A stretch of 64,000 nucleotides of DNA from Paracoccus haematequi (GTDB lineage: Bacteria > Pseudomonadota > Alphaproteobacteria > Rhodobacterales > Rhodobacteraceae): NCBI GenBank assembly GCA_945881965.1, contig CAMCVS010000001.1, positions 229,402 to 293,401 on the forward strand. The letters run 5' to 3'. Made by a program: the position numbers and the translations under genes. The notes under the pieces were generated by a model, which saw only the letters and a program-made list of their open reading frames with translations, did not search any database and had not been told where the DNA came from. This document shows, piece by piece, positions 9,840-18,900 of this stretch (the first letter of the stretch is position 1; each line of letters starts with the position of its first letter).

Positions 9840-11092
9840 GGCTTCATCTTGCCTGAAATACTCCCGCCGGAGGCAGCCGCGCTGTCAGGGCGCACCGCCC
9901 CTGAAAGATGGGCAGCAACCCGCGCCGCCAACCGCACCGCCACCGCTTCCTTGGCCATGCGCGGCCAAACCTCGGTGCCATCTGCCGTGATCAGCGTCAC
10001 CGCATTTTCTGCCCCGCCCATGATGCCGGTTTCGGGCCGCACATCGTTGGCGACGATCCAGTCACAGCCCTTGCGCGCGCGTTTCGCGGTGGCATGCGCG
10101 ATCACGTCATCGGTTTCGGCGGCAAAGCCCACCACCAGACGCGGTCGCCCGGTGGTCATCTGCGACAGGGTGGCCAGGATATCGGCGTTTTCGGTAAACT
10201 CCAGCACCGGCAGGCGTCCCGCCACCTTCTTGATCTTGGACGCGCCCGCGTTCGCGACCCGCCAATCCGCCACGGCGGCGGCCATCACGGCGGCCTCGAC
10301 CGGCAGGGCCGCCATCACCGCGTCCAGCATTTGGGCCGCCGTTTCCACCCGCACCACCTGCACGCCCGCAGGCGGCGGCACCGTCGCAGGCCCGGTCACG
10401 AACACCACGTCTGCCCCCAGATCGGCCAAAGCGCGGGCAATCGCCGTGCCCTGCGCGCCAGACGAGCGATTGGCGATATAGCGCACCGGGTCGATCGGTT
10501 CATGCGTCGGCCCGGATGTGACCAGCACCCGCCGCCCTTTCAAGGGACCATCCGTCAACTGCGCGCGGATCGCCGCCATGATCTCGGCGGGTTCCGCCAT
10601 CCGCCCCGGCCCGTATTCGCCGCAGGCCATGTCGCCATCATTTGGCCCGACACAGCCGATGCCATCGCCGCAGAGCACCGCCAGATTCCGTTGCGTGGCG
10701 GCGTGTTGCCACATCCGCACATTCATCGCGGGCGCGATCAGCACGCGCTTGTCCGTTGCCAGCAGCAGCGTGGAGGCCAGATCATCCGCCAGCCCCGCCG
10801 CCATCTTGGCCATCAGATCGGCGGTGGCCGGGGCCACCACCACCAGATCGGCGGCGCGCGAAAGCTGGATATGGCCGATGTCCACCTCTTGGGTCAGATC
10901 GAACAGCGCGCCATGCACCGCCTCGCCCGCCAGCGCGCCGATGGTCAGGGGCGTGACAAATTCCGCCCCCGCCCGCGTCAGAACCGGCGTCACCGCCGCG
11001 CCCGCGCTGCGCAGCAGGCGGATCAGTTCCGGCACCTTGAAGGCCGCGATGCCGCCGCCGATGATCAGAAGTATGCGCTTGCCTGCCAGCAT
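9836..11092 (-). CDS. coaBC: Bifunctional phosphopantothenoylcysteine decarboxylase / phosphopantothenate-cysteine ligase
   Basis: This 418-residue cytosolic enzyme performs two coenzyme A steps: ligation of cysteine to 4'-phosphopantothenate (CoaB, C-terminal half) and decarboxylation to 4'-phosphopantetheine (CoaC, N-terminal flavin half). The CoaC part shows the GGGIAAFK flavin site, PAMNVRMW substrate clamp and the catalytic cysteine in [13 protein letters not shown]. The CoaB part shows [16 protein letters not shown] and NRSSG. The frame is open further upstream, but the ATG at 11092 has a clear GGAGG site and gives the family length. The last dozen codons coincide with a genomic repeat (9842-9874), so the C-terminal tail [12 protein letters not shown] probably comes from that repeat. 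Confidence 0.96.
   Translation of the reverse strand: MLAGKRILLIIGGGIAAFKVPELIRLLRSAGAAVTPVLTRAGAEFVTPLTIGALAGEAVHGALFDLTQEVDIGHIQLSRAADLVVVAPATADLMAKMAAGLADDLASTLLLATDKRVLIAPAMNVRMWQHAATQRNLAVLCGDGIGCVGPNDGDMACGEYGPGRMAEPAEIMAAIRAQLTDGPLKGRRVLVTSGPTHEPIDPVRYIANRSSGAQGTAIARALADLGADVVFVTGPATVPPPAGVQVVRVETAAQMLDAVMAALPVEAAVMAAAVADWRVANAGASKIKKVAGRLPVLEFTENADILATLSQMTTGRPRLVVGFAAETDDVIAHATAKRARKGCDWIVANDVRPETGIMGGAENAVTLITADGTEVWPRMAKEAVAVRLAARVAAHLSGAVRPDSAAASGGSISGKMKP
9842..9874. repeat. Dispersed 33-bp repeat, copy 1
   Basis: This copy begins CTTCATCTTGCCTGAAAT and ends CCCGCCGGAGGC. A copy with one mismatch is at 56102-56134, and a diverged inverted copy is at 26780-26812. Copy 1 forms the last codons of coaBC. 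Similar sequences are, from my memory, abundant at gene ends in Rhodobacteraceae. The role is unknown; an internal CTCCCGCCGGAG palindrome could form a short stem. Confidence 0.75.
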
Positions 11093-11150
11093 CGGGGCCT
11101 CCGTCGTTGCGGGGACGTTAGGGCGCGATGACATGAGGTGCAAGCCAAGC

Positions 11151-11942
11151 TCAGGGCTTGCGGAACGCGGCGCAGGGATCGGGGCGATCCGCGGGGGCGG
11201 CATCGCGGAGCGCGTCGAACTGCCCGATGATCGCGCCCGCTTCGGACTGGCCCAGGGAAAAGGTCGTGATGTCACTGCGCACGGTCAGCAGATAAGCGGG
11301 TGCGCCGCCATCGCGCCGCGCATGGCCATTGCCGGTGATCACGGCGACAGGTCCGCCGGTGGCGTCCAGCGCGTCCAGCGCCGCGCGCGCCAGTTCCGCG
11401 TCGCGCAAGCGCTGAATGTCCACGAAACCCGGCAGCATTTCGGGCGGCAGCGCATTGCAATGCGCCGCCATTTGTTCCGCCTCGGCGGCAGCTTGCGCTG
11501 CCGCAGGCAGCGCGCGGTCCAGCCCGAACGCAGCGGCGCGCGCACCAAAGGTGCGCGCCACCCCATCGGTCATCGCGGTCCGGGCCGCATCGCGCGGCAC
11601 AGCCGCGCCATACAGCCGCGCCTGCGGCGCGGCGGCGAAAATGGGGGCATACATCGCAAAGTCGGGCCAGCCGCTGTCGGCCCAGCCGGTCGCGGCGGCC
11701 AAGGCCGCTGCATCATCGCGGGCGATGCCCGCGACGGCCGCAACCTGTTCCGATGTCAGCATTTCGAACACCAGCGCGCGCGGGGCGAGTGCCGCAACCC
11801 AGCGCGCCTGCTCCACATGGTGGGCGGGGTTGTCATGCACCTCGCCAAGCCACACCACCTGCGCCGCGCGGGCCGCCGCCGGCACATCATCTGCCCAAAG
11901 CGGCGTCGCGATCAACAGCAGGGCGGCAATCAGCGCTTTCAT
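11151..11942 (-). CDS. ChaN-like haem-binding family protein, exported
   Basis: This 263-residue protein starts with a signal peptide (MKALIAALLLIATPLWA) and belongs by pattern to the ChaN / Cofac_haem_bdg_2 family. The N-terminal VVWLGEVHDNPAHH, mid-protein VFEMLTSEQ and the late GNGHARRDGGAP are the family hallmarks. ChaN of Campylobacter binds haem and has been linked to iron acquisition; the activity here is inferred. There is no lipobox cysteine at the signal cleavage site, so it is probably periplasmic and soluble. The ATG overlaps the rpoH stop codon (ATGA), which links its expression to the heat-shock sigma factor. The start at 11942 is chosen because the longer frame has no signal peptide. 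Confidence 0.8.
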   Translation of the reverse strand: MKALIAALLLIATPLWADDVPAAARAAQVVWLGEVHDNPAHHVEQARWVAALAPRALVFEMLTSEQVAAVAGIARDDAAALAAATGWADSGWPDFAMYAPIFAAAPQARLYGAAVPRDAARTAMTDGVARTFGARAAAFGLDRALPAAAQAAAEAEQMAAHCNALPPEMLPGFVDIQRLRDAELARAALDALDATGGPVAVITGNGHARRDGGAPAYLLTVRSDITTFSLGQSEAGAIIGQFDALRDAAPADRPDPCAAFRKP

Positions 11943-12817
11943 ACCAGAAACGCGTGAACCTCTTTCGAGGCGGTTTCCAGCCGCTTGCGCATCTTGGCGA
12001 ATGCCGCCGCCTCCAACTGGCGCACGCGTTCCTTGGACAGGCCCAGCTCTTCGCCCAGGCTCTCCAGGGTGCGCGGCTCTTCGCGCAGCTTGCGCTCGCG
12101 CACAATGAACCGCTCGCGTTCGTTCAGCGCGGCCAGCGCATCGGCCAGCCATTCGCGAATCTTGGCGCGGTCATGGCGGTCCTCGACGATTTCATCGGCT
12201 TGCGCGCTGTCATCTTCCAGCGTTTCCATCCATTCGCGCCCGTCCTCGTCGGACGACTGCATCGCGTTCAGGCTATAGTCGGACCCGGACAGGCGGCCCT
12301 CCATCATCTCGACATCGGCCAGCGGCACGCCGATTTCGGTGGCGATCTTCTGGCGCATCTGGTGGCCGTCCAGCGTTTCACCGTTCGACTGCGCCTCGCG
12401 TTCGATCTTGGCCTGCACGCGTTTGAGGTTGAAAAACAGCGCCTTCTGGCTGGAGGTGGACCCGGTGCGCACCATCGACCAGTTGCGCATCACGTAATCC
12501 TGGATCGACGCCTTGATCCACCACACCGCATAGGTGGAAAACCGCACGCCGCGATCCGGGTCGAACTTGTCCGCCGCCTTCATCAGGCCAAGACCCGCCT
12601 CCTGAATCAGGTCGTTCATCGGCGCGCCATAGCGTTTGAATTTCGACGCCATCGAAATCGCCAGCCGCATATAGGCGGTGATCAGCCGGTGCAGCGCCGC
12701 CTCGTCGCGCTGATCGCGCCAGGCATAGGCCAGCCGCAATTCGGTTTCGGCGTCCAAGAGTTCCGCCTTCATCGCGCGGCGGGACATCGTCAGGTCAACA
12801 GATCCGTCAAGTGCCAT
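11939..12817 (-). CDS. rpoH: RNA polymerase heat-shock sigma factor RpoH (sigma-32 family)
   Basis: This 292-residue sigma factor directs RNA polymerase to heat-shock or stress promoters. Region 2 is intact (YMRLAISMASKFKRYG, DLIQEAGLGLMKAADKFDP, FSTYAVWWIKASIQDYV). The RpoH box region follows at about residues 123-135 (SSQKALFFNLKRVQAK). Region 4 with its helix-turn-helix ends the protein (LGLSKERVRQLEAAAF). Rhodobacter-type genomes usually carry two RpoH paralogues; the link with a ChaN-like gene and this divergent box may indicate the RpoHII type, but that is inference. The chosen ATG has a purine-rich GGGGGA site. The gene is divergent from cobU across an 81-bp shared promoter region. Confidence 0.92.
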   Translation of the reverse strand: MALDGSVDLTMSRRAMKAELLDAETELRLAYAWRDQRDEAALHRLITAYMRLAISMASKFKRYGAPMNDLIQEAGLGLMKAADKFDPDRGVRFSTYAVWWIKASIQDYVMRNWSMVRTGSTSSQKALFFNLKRVQAKIEREAQSNGETLDGHQMRQKIATEIGVPLADVEMMEGRLSGSDYSLNAMQSSDEDGREWMETLEDDSAQADEIVEDRHDRAKIREWLADALAALNERERFIVRERKLREEPRTLESLGEELGLSKERVRQLEAAAFAKMRKRLETASKEVHAFLV

Positions 12818-12898
12818 GTTTTCCCCCGGTTTTTCAGACAGGGCGCGGAAAATTCCGCCACCCCTTGCAATCTTCTTGCCTTGGCTTACGGGAGGGAC

Positions 12899-13441
12899 AT
12901 GGAAGCGGATCAAAAATACCTACCTCCTTTGCGCAGTCTGGTGCTGGGCGGCGCTGCCTCGGGCAAGTCGGAATGGGCCGAGGAATTCGTCGCGAAACAA
13001 GGGGTTTCGCGGGTCTATATCGCCACCGCCGAGGCCTGGGATGACGAGATGCGCGCCAAGTTGACGCAGCACCGCGCGCGCCGGGATGCGACATGGCGCA
13101 CCATCGAGACCCCGACGGACCTGCCGGCGGCCCTGGCCGATGTGCGGAGGGGGGAGGTGGTGCTGATCGACTGTCTGACGCTGTGGCTGTCGAACCTGAT
13201 GCTGGCGGAGGCCGATCTGGCGGCGGCAGAGGCGGCGCTGATGGCGGCGCTGGCCGCCTGCCCCGCGCCTGTTACTTGCGTGTCGAACGAGGTCGGTATG
13301 GGCGTGGTGCCGGATACCCCGCTGGGGCGGCGGTTTCGCAACGCGCAGGGCGGGCTGAACCGGCGCGTGGCGGCGCAGGCGGGGCTTGTGGTGGCGGTAA
13401 TGGCGGGGTTGCCATTGGTATTGAAAGGGCGTGTGGAATGA
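12899..13441 (+). CDS. cobU: Adenosylcobinamide kinase / adenosylcobinamide-phosphate guanylyltransferase
   Basis: This 180-residue cytosolic enzyme phosphorylates adenosylcobinamide and transfers GMP to it, preparing the nucleotide loop of vitamin B12. It shows the P-loop LVLGGAASGKSEWAE at the N-terminus, IATAEAWDDEM, the HRARR motif carrying the GMP-accepting histidine region, VLIDCLTLWLSNLM, and SNEVGMGVVP. The start ATG is preceded by GGGAGG. It overlaps the following phosphatase gene by 4 bp. The CobP name is used in some species. In this window cobalamin is also relevant to the reductive dehalogenase at 51503-54688. Confidence 0.95.
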   Translation: MEADQKYLPPLRSLVLGGAASGKSEWAEEFVAKQGVSRVYIATAEAWDDEMRAKLTQHRARRDATWRTIETPTDLPAALADVRRGEVVLIDCLTLWLSNLMLAEADLAAAEAALMAALAACPAPVTCVSNEVGMGVVPDTPLGRRFRNAQGGLNRRVAAQAGLVVAVMAGLPLVLKGRVE

Positions 13442-14010
13442 CGCAATTCTTCTGGGTCCGGCATGGGCCGACCCATGCCAAGACGATGGTCGGATGGTCC
13501 GATCTGCCCGCCGATCTGTCGGACACGGCGCAACTGGCACGGCTGGCGGCGGCGTTGCCGCGTGATGCGCTGGTGATTTCGTCCGATCTGTCGCGCGCGG
13601 TGGCCACGGCGGATGCCATTCAGCAGGACCGCCCCCGCCTGCCGCATGACGCAGCCCTGCGCGAGATGCATTTCGGCGACTGGGAATTGCAGCACTGGGC
13701 GGACATCCCCGATCAGGCGCAATTGCAGGCGTTCTGGGACAGCCCCGGTGCCATCGCCCCCCCCGGCGGCGAAAGCTGGGACGCGGTATCGGCGCGGGTG
13801 TCCGGGGCCGCCGACCGGCTGGTGGCGGCGCATCCGGGGCGCGCCATCGTGGTGGTGGCGCATTTCGGCGCAATCCTGACGCAAGTGCAGCGCGCCACCC
13901 GCGCCACGGGTCGCGCCGTGTTTGCGCACAAGATCGACAACCTGTCGCTGACCGAATTGCACCTGACGGACGATGGCTGGCAATCGCTGCGGATCAATCA
14001 GGTGTTCTGA
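13438..14010 (+). CDS. cobC: Histidine phosphatase, probable alpha-ribazole phosphatase
   Basis: This 190-residue phosphoglycerate-mutase-like phosphatase has the catalytic RHGPTH motif near its N-terminus, the acid residue in REMHFGDWE and the second histidine in VVVAHFGAIL. Its 4-bp overlap with cobU strongly suggests the CobC role, removing the phosphate from alpha-ribazole 5'-phosphate or cobalamin 5'-phosphate in late B12 synthesis. The fold alone would also fit a general phosphatase, so the substrate rests on gene context. Confidence 0.82.
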   Translation: MTQFFWVRHGPTHAKTMVGWSDLPADLSDTAQLARLAAALPRDALVISSDLSRAVATADAIQQDRPRLPHDAALREMHFGDWELQHWADIPDQAQLQAFWDSPGAIAPPGGESWDAVSARVSGAADRLVAAHPGRAIVVVAHFGAILTQVQRATRATGRAVFAHKIDNLSLTELHLTDDGWQSLRINQVF

Positions 14011-14087
14011 CCTGACGCCCGTGCAAAACGCCCTTGCCGTCGCGCCCGCCGGTCCGCAGGGTTGGCGCATAACGCGGAGTAACCCCC

Positions 14088-14978
14088 ATGAATAACCCGA
14101 CCTATGATCTTGTTATCGGCGACCGCGCCTATTCCAGTTGGTCCCTGCGCGGCTGGCTGTTCTTTGATGCCTTTGGCATCCCGGTGAACACCATCCGGGC
14201 GCAGCTTTACACCGATCAGTTGGCCACTATCCTGCGCGATTTCCCGCCCGCGCGCACCGCACCCACACTGCGCACCCCCGAGGGGTTCATCGTGCCGGAA
14301 ACCATCGCCATCGCCGAAGAACTGGCGACGCGGCACCCAGAGGCGGGTCTGTGGCCTGCGGGCGCGCAGATGCGAGGGATGGCCCGCGTTCTGGCCGCCG
14401 AAATGCATGCCGGGTTCGGCGCGCTGCGCAGCTATTGCCCGATGAACCTGCGCGTCAGCTATCAAGATTGCAGCCCGCCGCCCGCCGTTCTGGACGATCT
14501 GGCGCGGCTGGAGGTGATCTGGGGTTGGGCGCTGGACCAATCCGGCGGGCCGTGGCTGTGCGGGGACTATTCAGCGGCGGATGCGTTCTTTGCCCCGGTG
14601 GCGGGGCGGATTGCAGGCTATAACCTGCCGGTGAGCGCGCAGGCGCTGGCCTATGTGCAGGCGCATCTGAACCACCCGTCGTTCCGGCGCTGGCGCGCGA
14701 TGGGGCTGGTCGATGGCCCGGATCAGGCGTTCTATCGCCGCGATTGGCCCACGCGCCCGTGGCCTAGCCCTGCGCCCTTGCCTGCGCGCGCGGTGGAGGG
14801 CACCGATGCCCTCAACGCCGCCTGCCCCTATTCCGGCGATCCCGTGACCCATGTGCTGGACCTGCACGGCAACCGCTGGGGGTTCTGCAACGCCTTCTGC
14901 CGTGACAAGACGGTTGCCGATGCCGGCGCGTGGCCCGCGTTCGTTGCCATGGTGACGCAGCACGGGGTGGCGGTGTGA
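14088..14978 (+). CDS. Glutathione S-transferase with C-terminal TRASH/YHS-like metal-binding tail
   Basis: Residues 1-225 form a glutathione transferase: the N-terminal thioredoxin-like half includes DRAYSSWSLRGWL and the ligand loop VPETIAIAEEL, followed by the all-helical half. A proline-rich linker leads to about 60 extra residues with cysteines C246, C267 and C271. This spacing, C-x20-C-x3-C, matches the treble-clef TRASH/YHS pattern used for metal sensing or binding. Typical stand-alone GSTs are 200-230 residues, so this is a fusion. The chemistry could be metal-linked thiol transfer or storage, but that is inference. The stop overlaps the slyX start. Confidence 0.85.
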   Translation: MNNPTYDLVIGDRAYSSWSLRGWLFFDAFGIPVNTIRAQLYTDQLATILRDFPPARTAPTLRTPEGFIVPETIAIAEELATRHPEAGLWPAGAQMRGMARVLAAEMHAGFGALRSYCPMNLRVSYQDCSPPPAVLDDLARLEVIWGWALDQSGGPWLCGDYSAADAFFAPVAGRIAGYNLPVSAQALAYVQAHLNHPSFRRWRAMGLVDGPDQAFYRRDWPTRPWPSPAPLPARAVEGTDALNAACPYSGDPVTHVLDLHGNRWGFCNAFCRDKTVADAGAWPAFVAMVTQHGVAV

Positions 14979-15172
14979 CCGAACGGCTGGAACTGCGGCT
15001 GGCGCATTTGGAACGGCTGGCCGATGATCTGAGCGAGGTCGTGGCGCGGCAGGCCCGCGAGATCGACCTGATCCAGCGCCGCGTCGAGATGCTGTTGAAG
15101 CGCGAAGCCGAGCGGCTGGAGGCCGAAACCGGCGGGCAGGTCACGCCGAACGAACGCCCCCCGCATTGGTGA
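14975..15172 (+). CDS. slyX: SlyX family coiled-coil protein
   Basis: This 65-residue protein is almost entirely one heptad-patterned helix (ERLELRLAHLERLADDLSEV and onward), followed by a short tail ending PPHW, which is the SlyX signature. Its function is unknown. The GTG start at 14975 overlaps the GST stop (GTGA), which decides the start over an upstream in-frame option inside the GST gene. The stop codon abuts the stop of the convergent lipoprotein gene with no bases between. Confidence 0.9.
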   Translation: MTERLELRLAHLERLADDLSEVVARQAREIDLIQRRVEMLLKREAERLEAETGGQVTPNERPPHW

Positions 15173-15865
15173 TCAGGGGGTTTTGACCTCGGACGCCAGC
15201 AATGCGCCATCGGCCAACAGCATCTGGACCCAGCGCGTATCCTCGCCCGCCTTGCCATGCGCGGTGACGAACACGGCGCGGTCCTGCACGGCGGCGCATG
15301 TGGCTGGGCCGCCGCAGACCTTGGATTTCAGCGCGTCATAGGCGATGTCGGTCGGCCCTGACGCCTGCTTGCGCTGCGCGCCGCGGGTCAGTTCATACAG
15401 CGCCGGTCGCCCGAACAGCACCACCGCGCCCGTGATTTCGCGGGCGCAGCCATCGGCAAAGCCGGTGATCCGCACCGCGCGGGGGCTGACGGACCCCGGC
15501 GCGGGGTCATGCAGGCGGAACCCGGCCGCCTCTGCGGTTGTCTTGCCGGGGCTGCGCGCCTCGGGACCGCACAGAACGCGCGGCGCGGCAGACAGATCGG
15601 ACGGGACAAGTGCGGCGGGGATGGCTATGGCGGGATCAGGCGGGGCCGCCTCTGGCTTGGTCGTGTCAGGCGTGGTCGTTTCAGGCTTGGGCGCACGCCG
15701 CCCGAACAACCCGCGATGTGGGGCTTCTGCGGCAGGTTCGGCGGGCGAGGTCGCAGCCTCGACCGAAAATTCGGGCGGGATGTCGGCATCGGTCGCCGAA
15801 TCAGAAACAGGGCCGCCACAGGCCGCCAGCATCAGCAGCGCGCAAGGGATCAACATGTGTTTCAT
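15173..15865 (-). CDS. Predicted lipoprotein of unknown function
   Basis: This 230-residue protein starts with a lipoprotein signal ending in the lipobox LAAC-G at residue 16, so it should be acylated and held at the membrane facing the periplasm. A low-complexity Pro/Thr/Glu linker follows (residues 20-90). A compact C-terminal domain then has four cysteines (VLCGPEARS, DGCAREI, KVCGGPATCAA) that could form two disulfides. I do not recognise the family; the C-terminal domain resembles small extensin-like or DUF modules of alphaproteobacteria, without certainty. It lies 41 bp downstream of dnaE on the same strand. Confidence 0.7.
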   Translation of the reverse strand: MKHMLIPCALLMLAACGGPVSDSATDADIPPEFSVEAATSPAEPAAEAPHRGLFGRRAPKPETTTPDTTKPEAAPPDPAIAIPAALVPSDLSAAPRVLCGPEARSPGKTTAEAAGFRLHDPAPGSVSPRAVRITGFADGCAREITGAVVLFGRPALYELTRGAQRKQASGPTDIAYDALKSKVCGGPATCAAVQDRAVFVTAHGKAGEDTRWVQMLLADGALLASEVKTP

Positions 15866-15906
15866 CGCCGCGCACCCTGCCCGATGCCACCCGGCCTGTC
15901 CACCTG

Positions 15907-18900
15907 TCAGACCTCGTCCACCATCACCACCCCCGGCAGGCTTTTGATCGCGCCCTTGACCTGTGGGGTGACGGGGTAATCCGCGCCACAGTCGATTTCC
16001 ACCTCGCCGGGCAGGTCGGGATGCAGCAGGCACAGCGTGACCGGCCCAATCGCCCGTGCTTGCGCGCGGGTTTTTGCCGCCGCCGCCGCATCCGCCAGCA
16101 CACGCGCGACCAGCGCCGCCGCGCCCGCTTCCTCCAGCCAGACCTTGAGGCCGGACGCGCCCGCATCCGCCACCACATCTTCCAGCGCGGTGACGCCGCG
16201 CGCCACCGGATCGAACTGGCCCTCGTTGAACCGTGCCTCAAGGGTCATCACCACCTGCAAGCTGCGTTCGAACACCTGGCGGACCGCGTCGAAATCTTCG
16301 GGGAACAGCGCCATGCCCGACACCTGCCCCGTCGGGTCCGAGATGTTCATGCGGAAAAACCGCGTGCCGCGCCCGGATTTGCGTTCCTGCAACGCGGATA
16401 CGATCACGCCGACGCGGCCCACGGCGGCCCCGTCCTGTTCCGCCTTGACCTGCAATTCCGCCAGCGTCATCGCCTTTTTGCGCCGCAGCGCGGGCAGGTA
16501 ATCATCCAGCGGGTGCCCCGAAAGGTAGAACCCGATGGCTTTGTGTTCCTCGGTCAGCCGGTCGGCGGCGGACCAGTCGGGCACGCCCGTCAGGCGCGGT
16601 TCCGGCAGGTCATCACCGCCTGTGCCGAACAGCGACACCTGCGCTGACGCCCGCGCGTCGTGCACCGCTGCCGACCATGTCACCAGCGCATCCAGACTGT
16701 CGAACACCCGGCGGCGGTTGGGGTCCAGCACATCGAACGCGCCTGCGCGCGCCAGCATTTCCAAGGGCCGCTTGCCCACGCGTTTCAGATCGACGCGCCG
16801 CGCCAGATCGAACAGCGACACAAAGGGTTTGTCGCCGCGCGCATCGGTGATCAGGCGCATCGCCTCTGGCCCGACATTTTTCAGCGCGCCCAGCGCATAG
16901 ACCAGCCGCCCTTCGCTGACCGAGAACATCGCATCCGAGCGGTTCACGCAGGGCGGCACGATGGTGAGCGACATGCCGCGCCGCACCTCTTCGGCATAGA
17001 CCGACAGCTTGTCCGTCAGATGGATATCGCAATTCATCACACCCGCCATGAATTCGACAGGGTGGTTCGCCTTCAGCCAGCCGGTCTGATAGCTGACGAC
17101 CGCATAGGCGGCGGCGTGGGATTTGTTGAAGCCATAGTTGGCGAATTTTTCCAACAGGTCGAACACCTCGGCGGCTTTCTTGGCGTCCACGCCATTGGCC
17201 ATCGCGCCCGCCTCGAATTTCGGGCGTTCCTTGGCCATCTCGGCGGCGATCTTTTTGCCCATGGCGCGGCGCAACAGGTCCGCGCCGCCAAGGCTATAGC
17301 CCGCCATGACCTGCGCGATCTGCATCACCTGTTCCTGATAGACGATGATGCCCTGCGTCTCTTCAAGGATATGGTCGATCGACGGGTGGATCGACACCCG
17401 TGGCTTCAGGCCGTTCTTGACCTCGCAATAGGCGGGGATGTTTTCCATCGGGCCGGGACGATAGAGCGCGACCAGCGCCACGATATCCTCGATGCAGGTG
17501 GGTTTCATCCGCCGCAGCGCGTCCATCATGCCCGAGGATTCCACCTGAAACACCGCGACCGTGCGGGCGCGGGCGTAAAGTTCATAGGTCTTGGCATCAT
17601 CCAGCGGGATCGCGCCGATATCGTCCACCGCGCCTGCGGGCGGCTGATACAGCAGGGTTCCATCGGCGGCGGTATGCAGATGCCGGCCCTGCGCGCGGAT
17701 CAGGTCGATGGCGTTCTGGATCACCGTCAGGGTTTTCAGGCCCAGAAAGTCAAACTTGACCAGCCCCGCCGCCTCGACCCATTTCATATTGAACTGGGTG
17801 GCGGGCATATCGGACCGCGGATCCTGATAGAGCGGGACCAACTCGTCCAGCGGCCGGTCGCCAATCACCACCCCCGCCGCATGGGTCGACGCGTTGCGCA
17901 ACAGCCCTTCGACCTGCATTCCGTAATCCAACAGCCGCTTGACCACTTCTTCGGACCGCGACGCCTCGCGCAGGCGTTCCTCTTGTGCCAGCGCCTGTTC
18001 GATGCTGACGGGCTTGACCCCCTCCATCGGGATCAGCTTGGACAGGCGGTCCACCTGGCCATAGGGCATCTGCAACACCCGGCCCACATCGCGCACGGCG
18101 GCCTTGGACAACAGCGCGCCAAAAGTGATGATCTGCGCCACGCGGTCGCGGCCATATTTCTGCTGCACATAGGCGATGACCTCTTCGCGGCGGTCCATGC
18201 AGAAGTCGATGTCGAAATCGGGCATGCTGACCCGTTCCGGGTTCAGGAAGCGTTCGAACAAGAGCGCGTAGCGCAACGGGTCAAGGTCGGTGATCGTCAG
18301 CGCATAGGCCACCAGCGACCCAGCCCCCGACCCCCGCCCCGGCCCCACCGGGATGCCCTGCCGTTTCGCCCATTGGATGAAATCGGCCACGATCAGGAAA
18401 TAACCGGGGAACCCCATGCCCTCGATCACGCCCAGCTCAAACTCCAGCCGCGATTCGTAATCCGCCACTGGCGCGGCATGCGGGATCACCCGCAGCCGCG
18501 CGGCCAACCCCGCGCGCGCCTGACGGCGCAATTCCTGCACCTCGTCATCCGCAAAACGCGGCAGGATCGGCGCGCGTTTCGGCGACGCAAAGGCGCAGCG
18601 CCGCGCGATTTCCACGGTATTGGCCAGCGCCTCGGGCAGATCGGCGAACAGTGCCGCCATCTCTTCCTGCGATTTCAGGGAGTGTTGCGGCGTCAGGCGG
18701 CGGCGCGCGCCCTGTTGGTCAACATAGGCGCCATCCGCGATGCACAGCAGCGCGTCATGCGCTTCGAACATGTCGGGCTTTGGGAAATGCACGTCGTTGG
18801 TGGCCACCAGCGGCAGGCCCATGGCATAGGCCATCTCGACGAACCCGCGTTCGGTGGCGCGTTCCGCCTCGGGGATCGGGCCATCGCCGGGGTGGCGCTG

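Noticed and set aside
11093-11275. Longer N-terminus for coaBC starting at 11275 or 11134
   Set aside because: The extension overlaps the neighbouring ChaN-like gene or lacks a ribosome site, and the ATG at 11092 has GGAGG and gives the family length.
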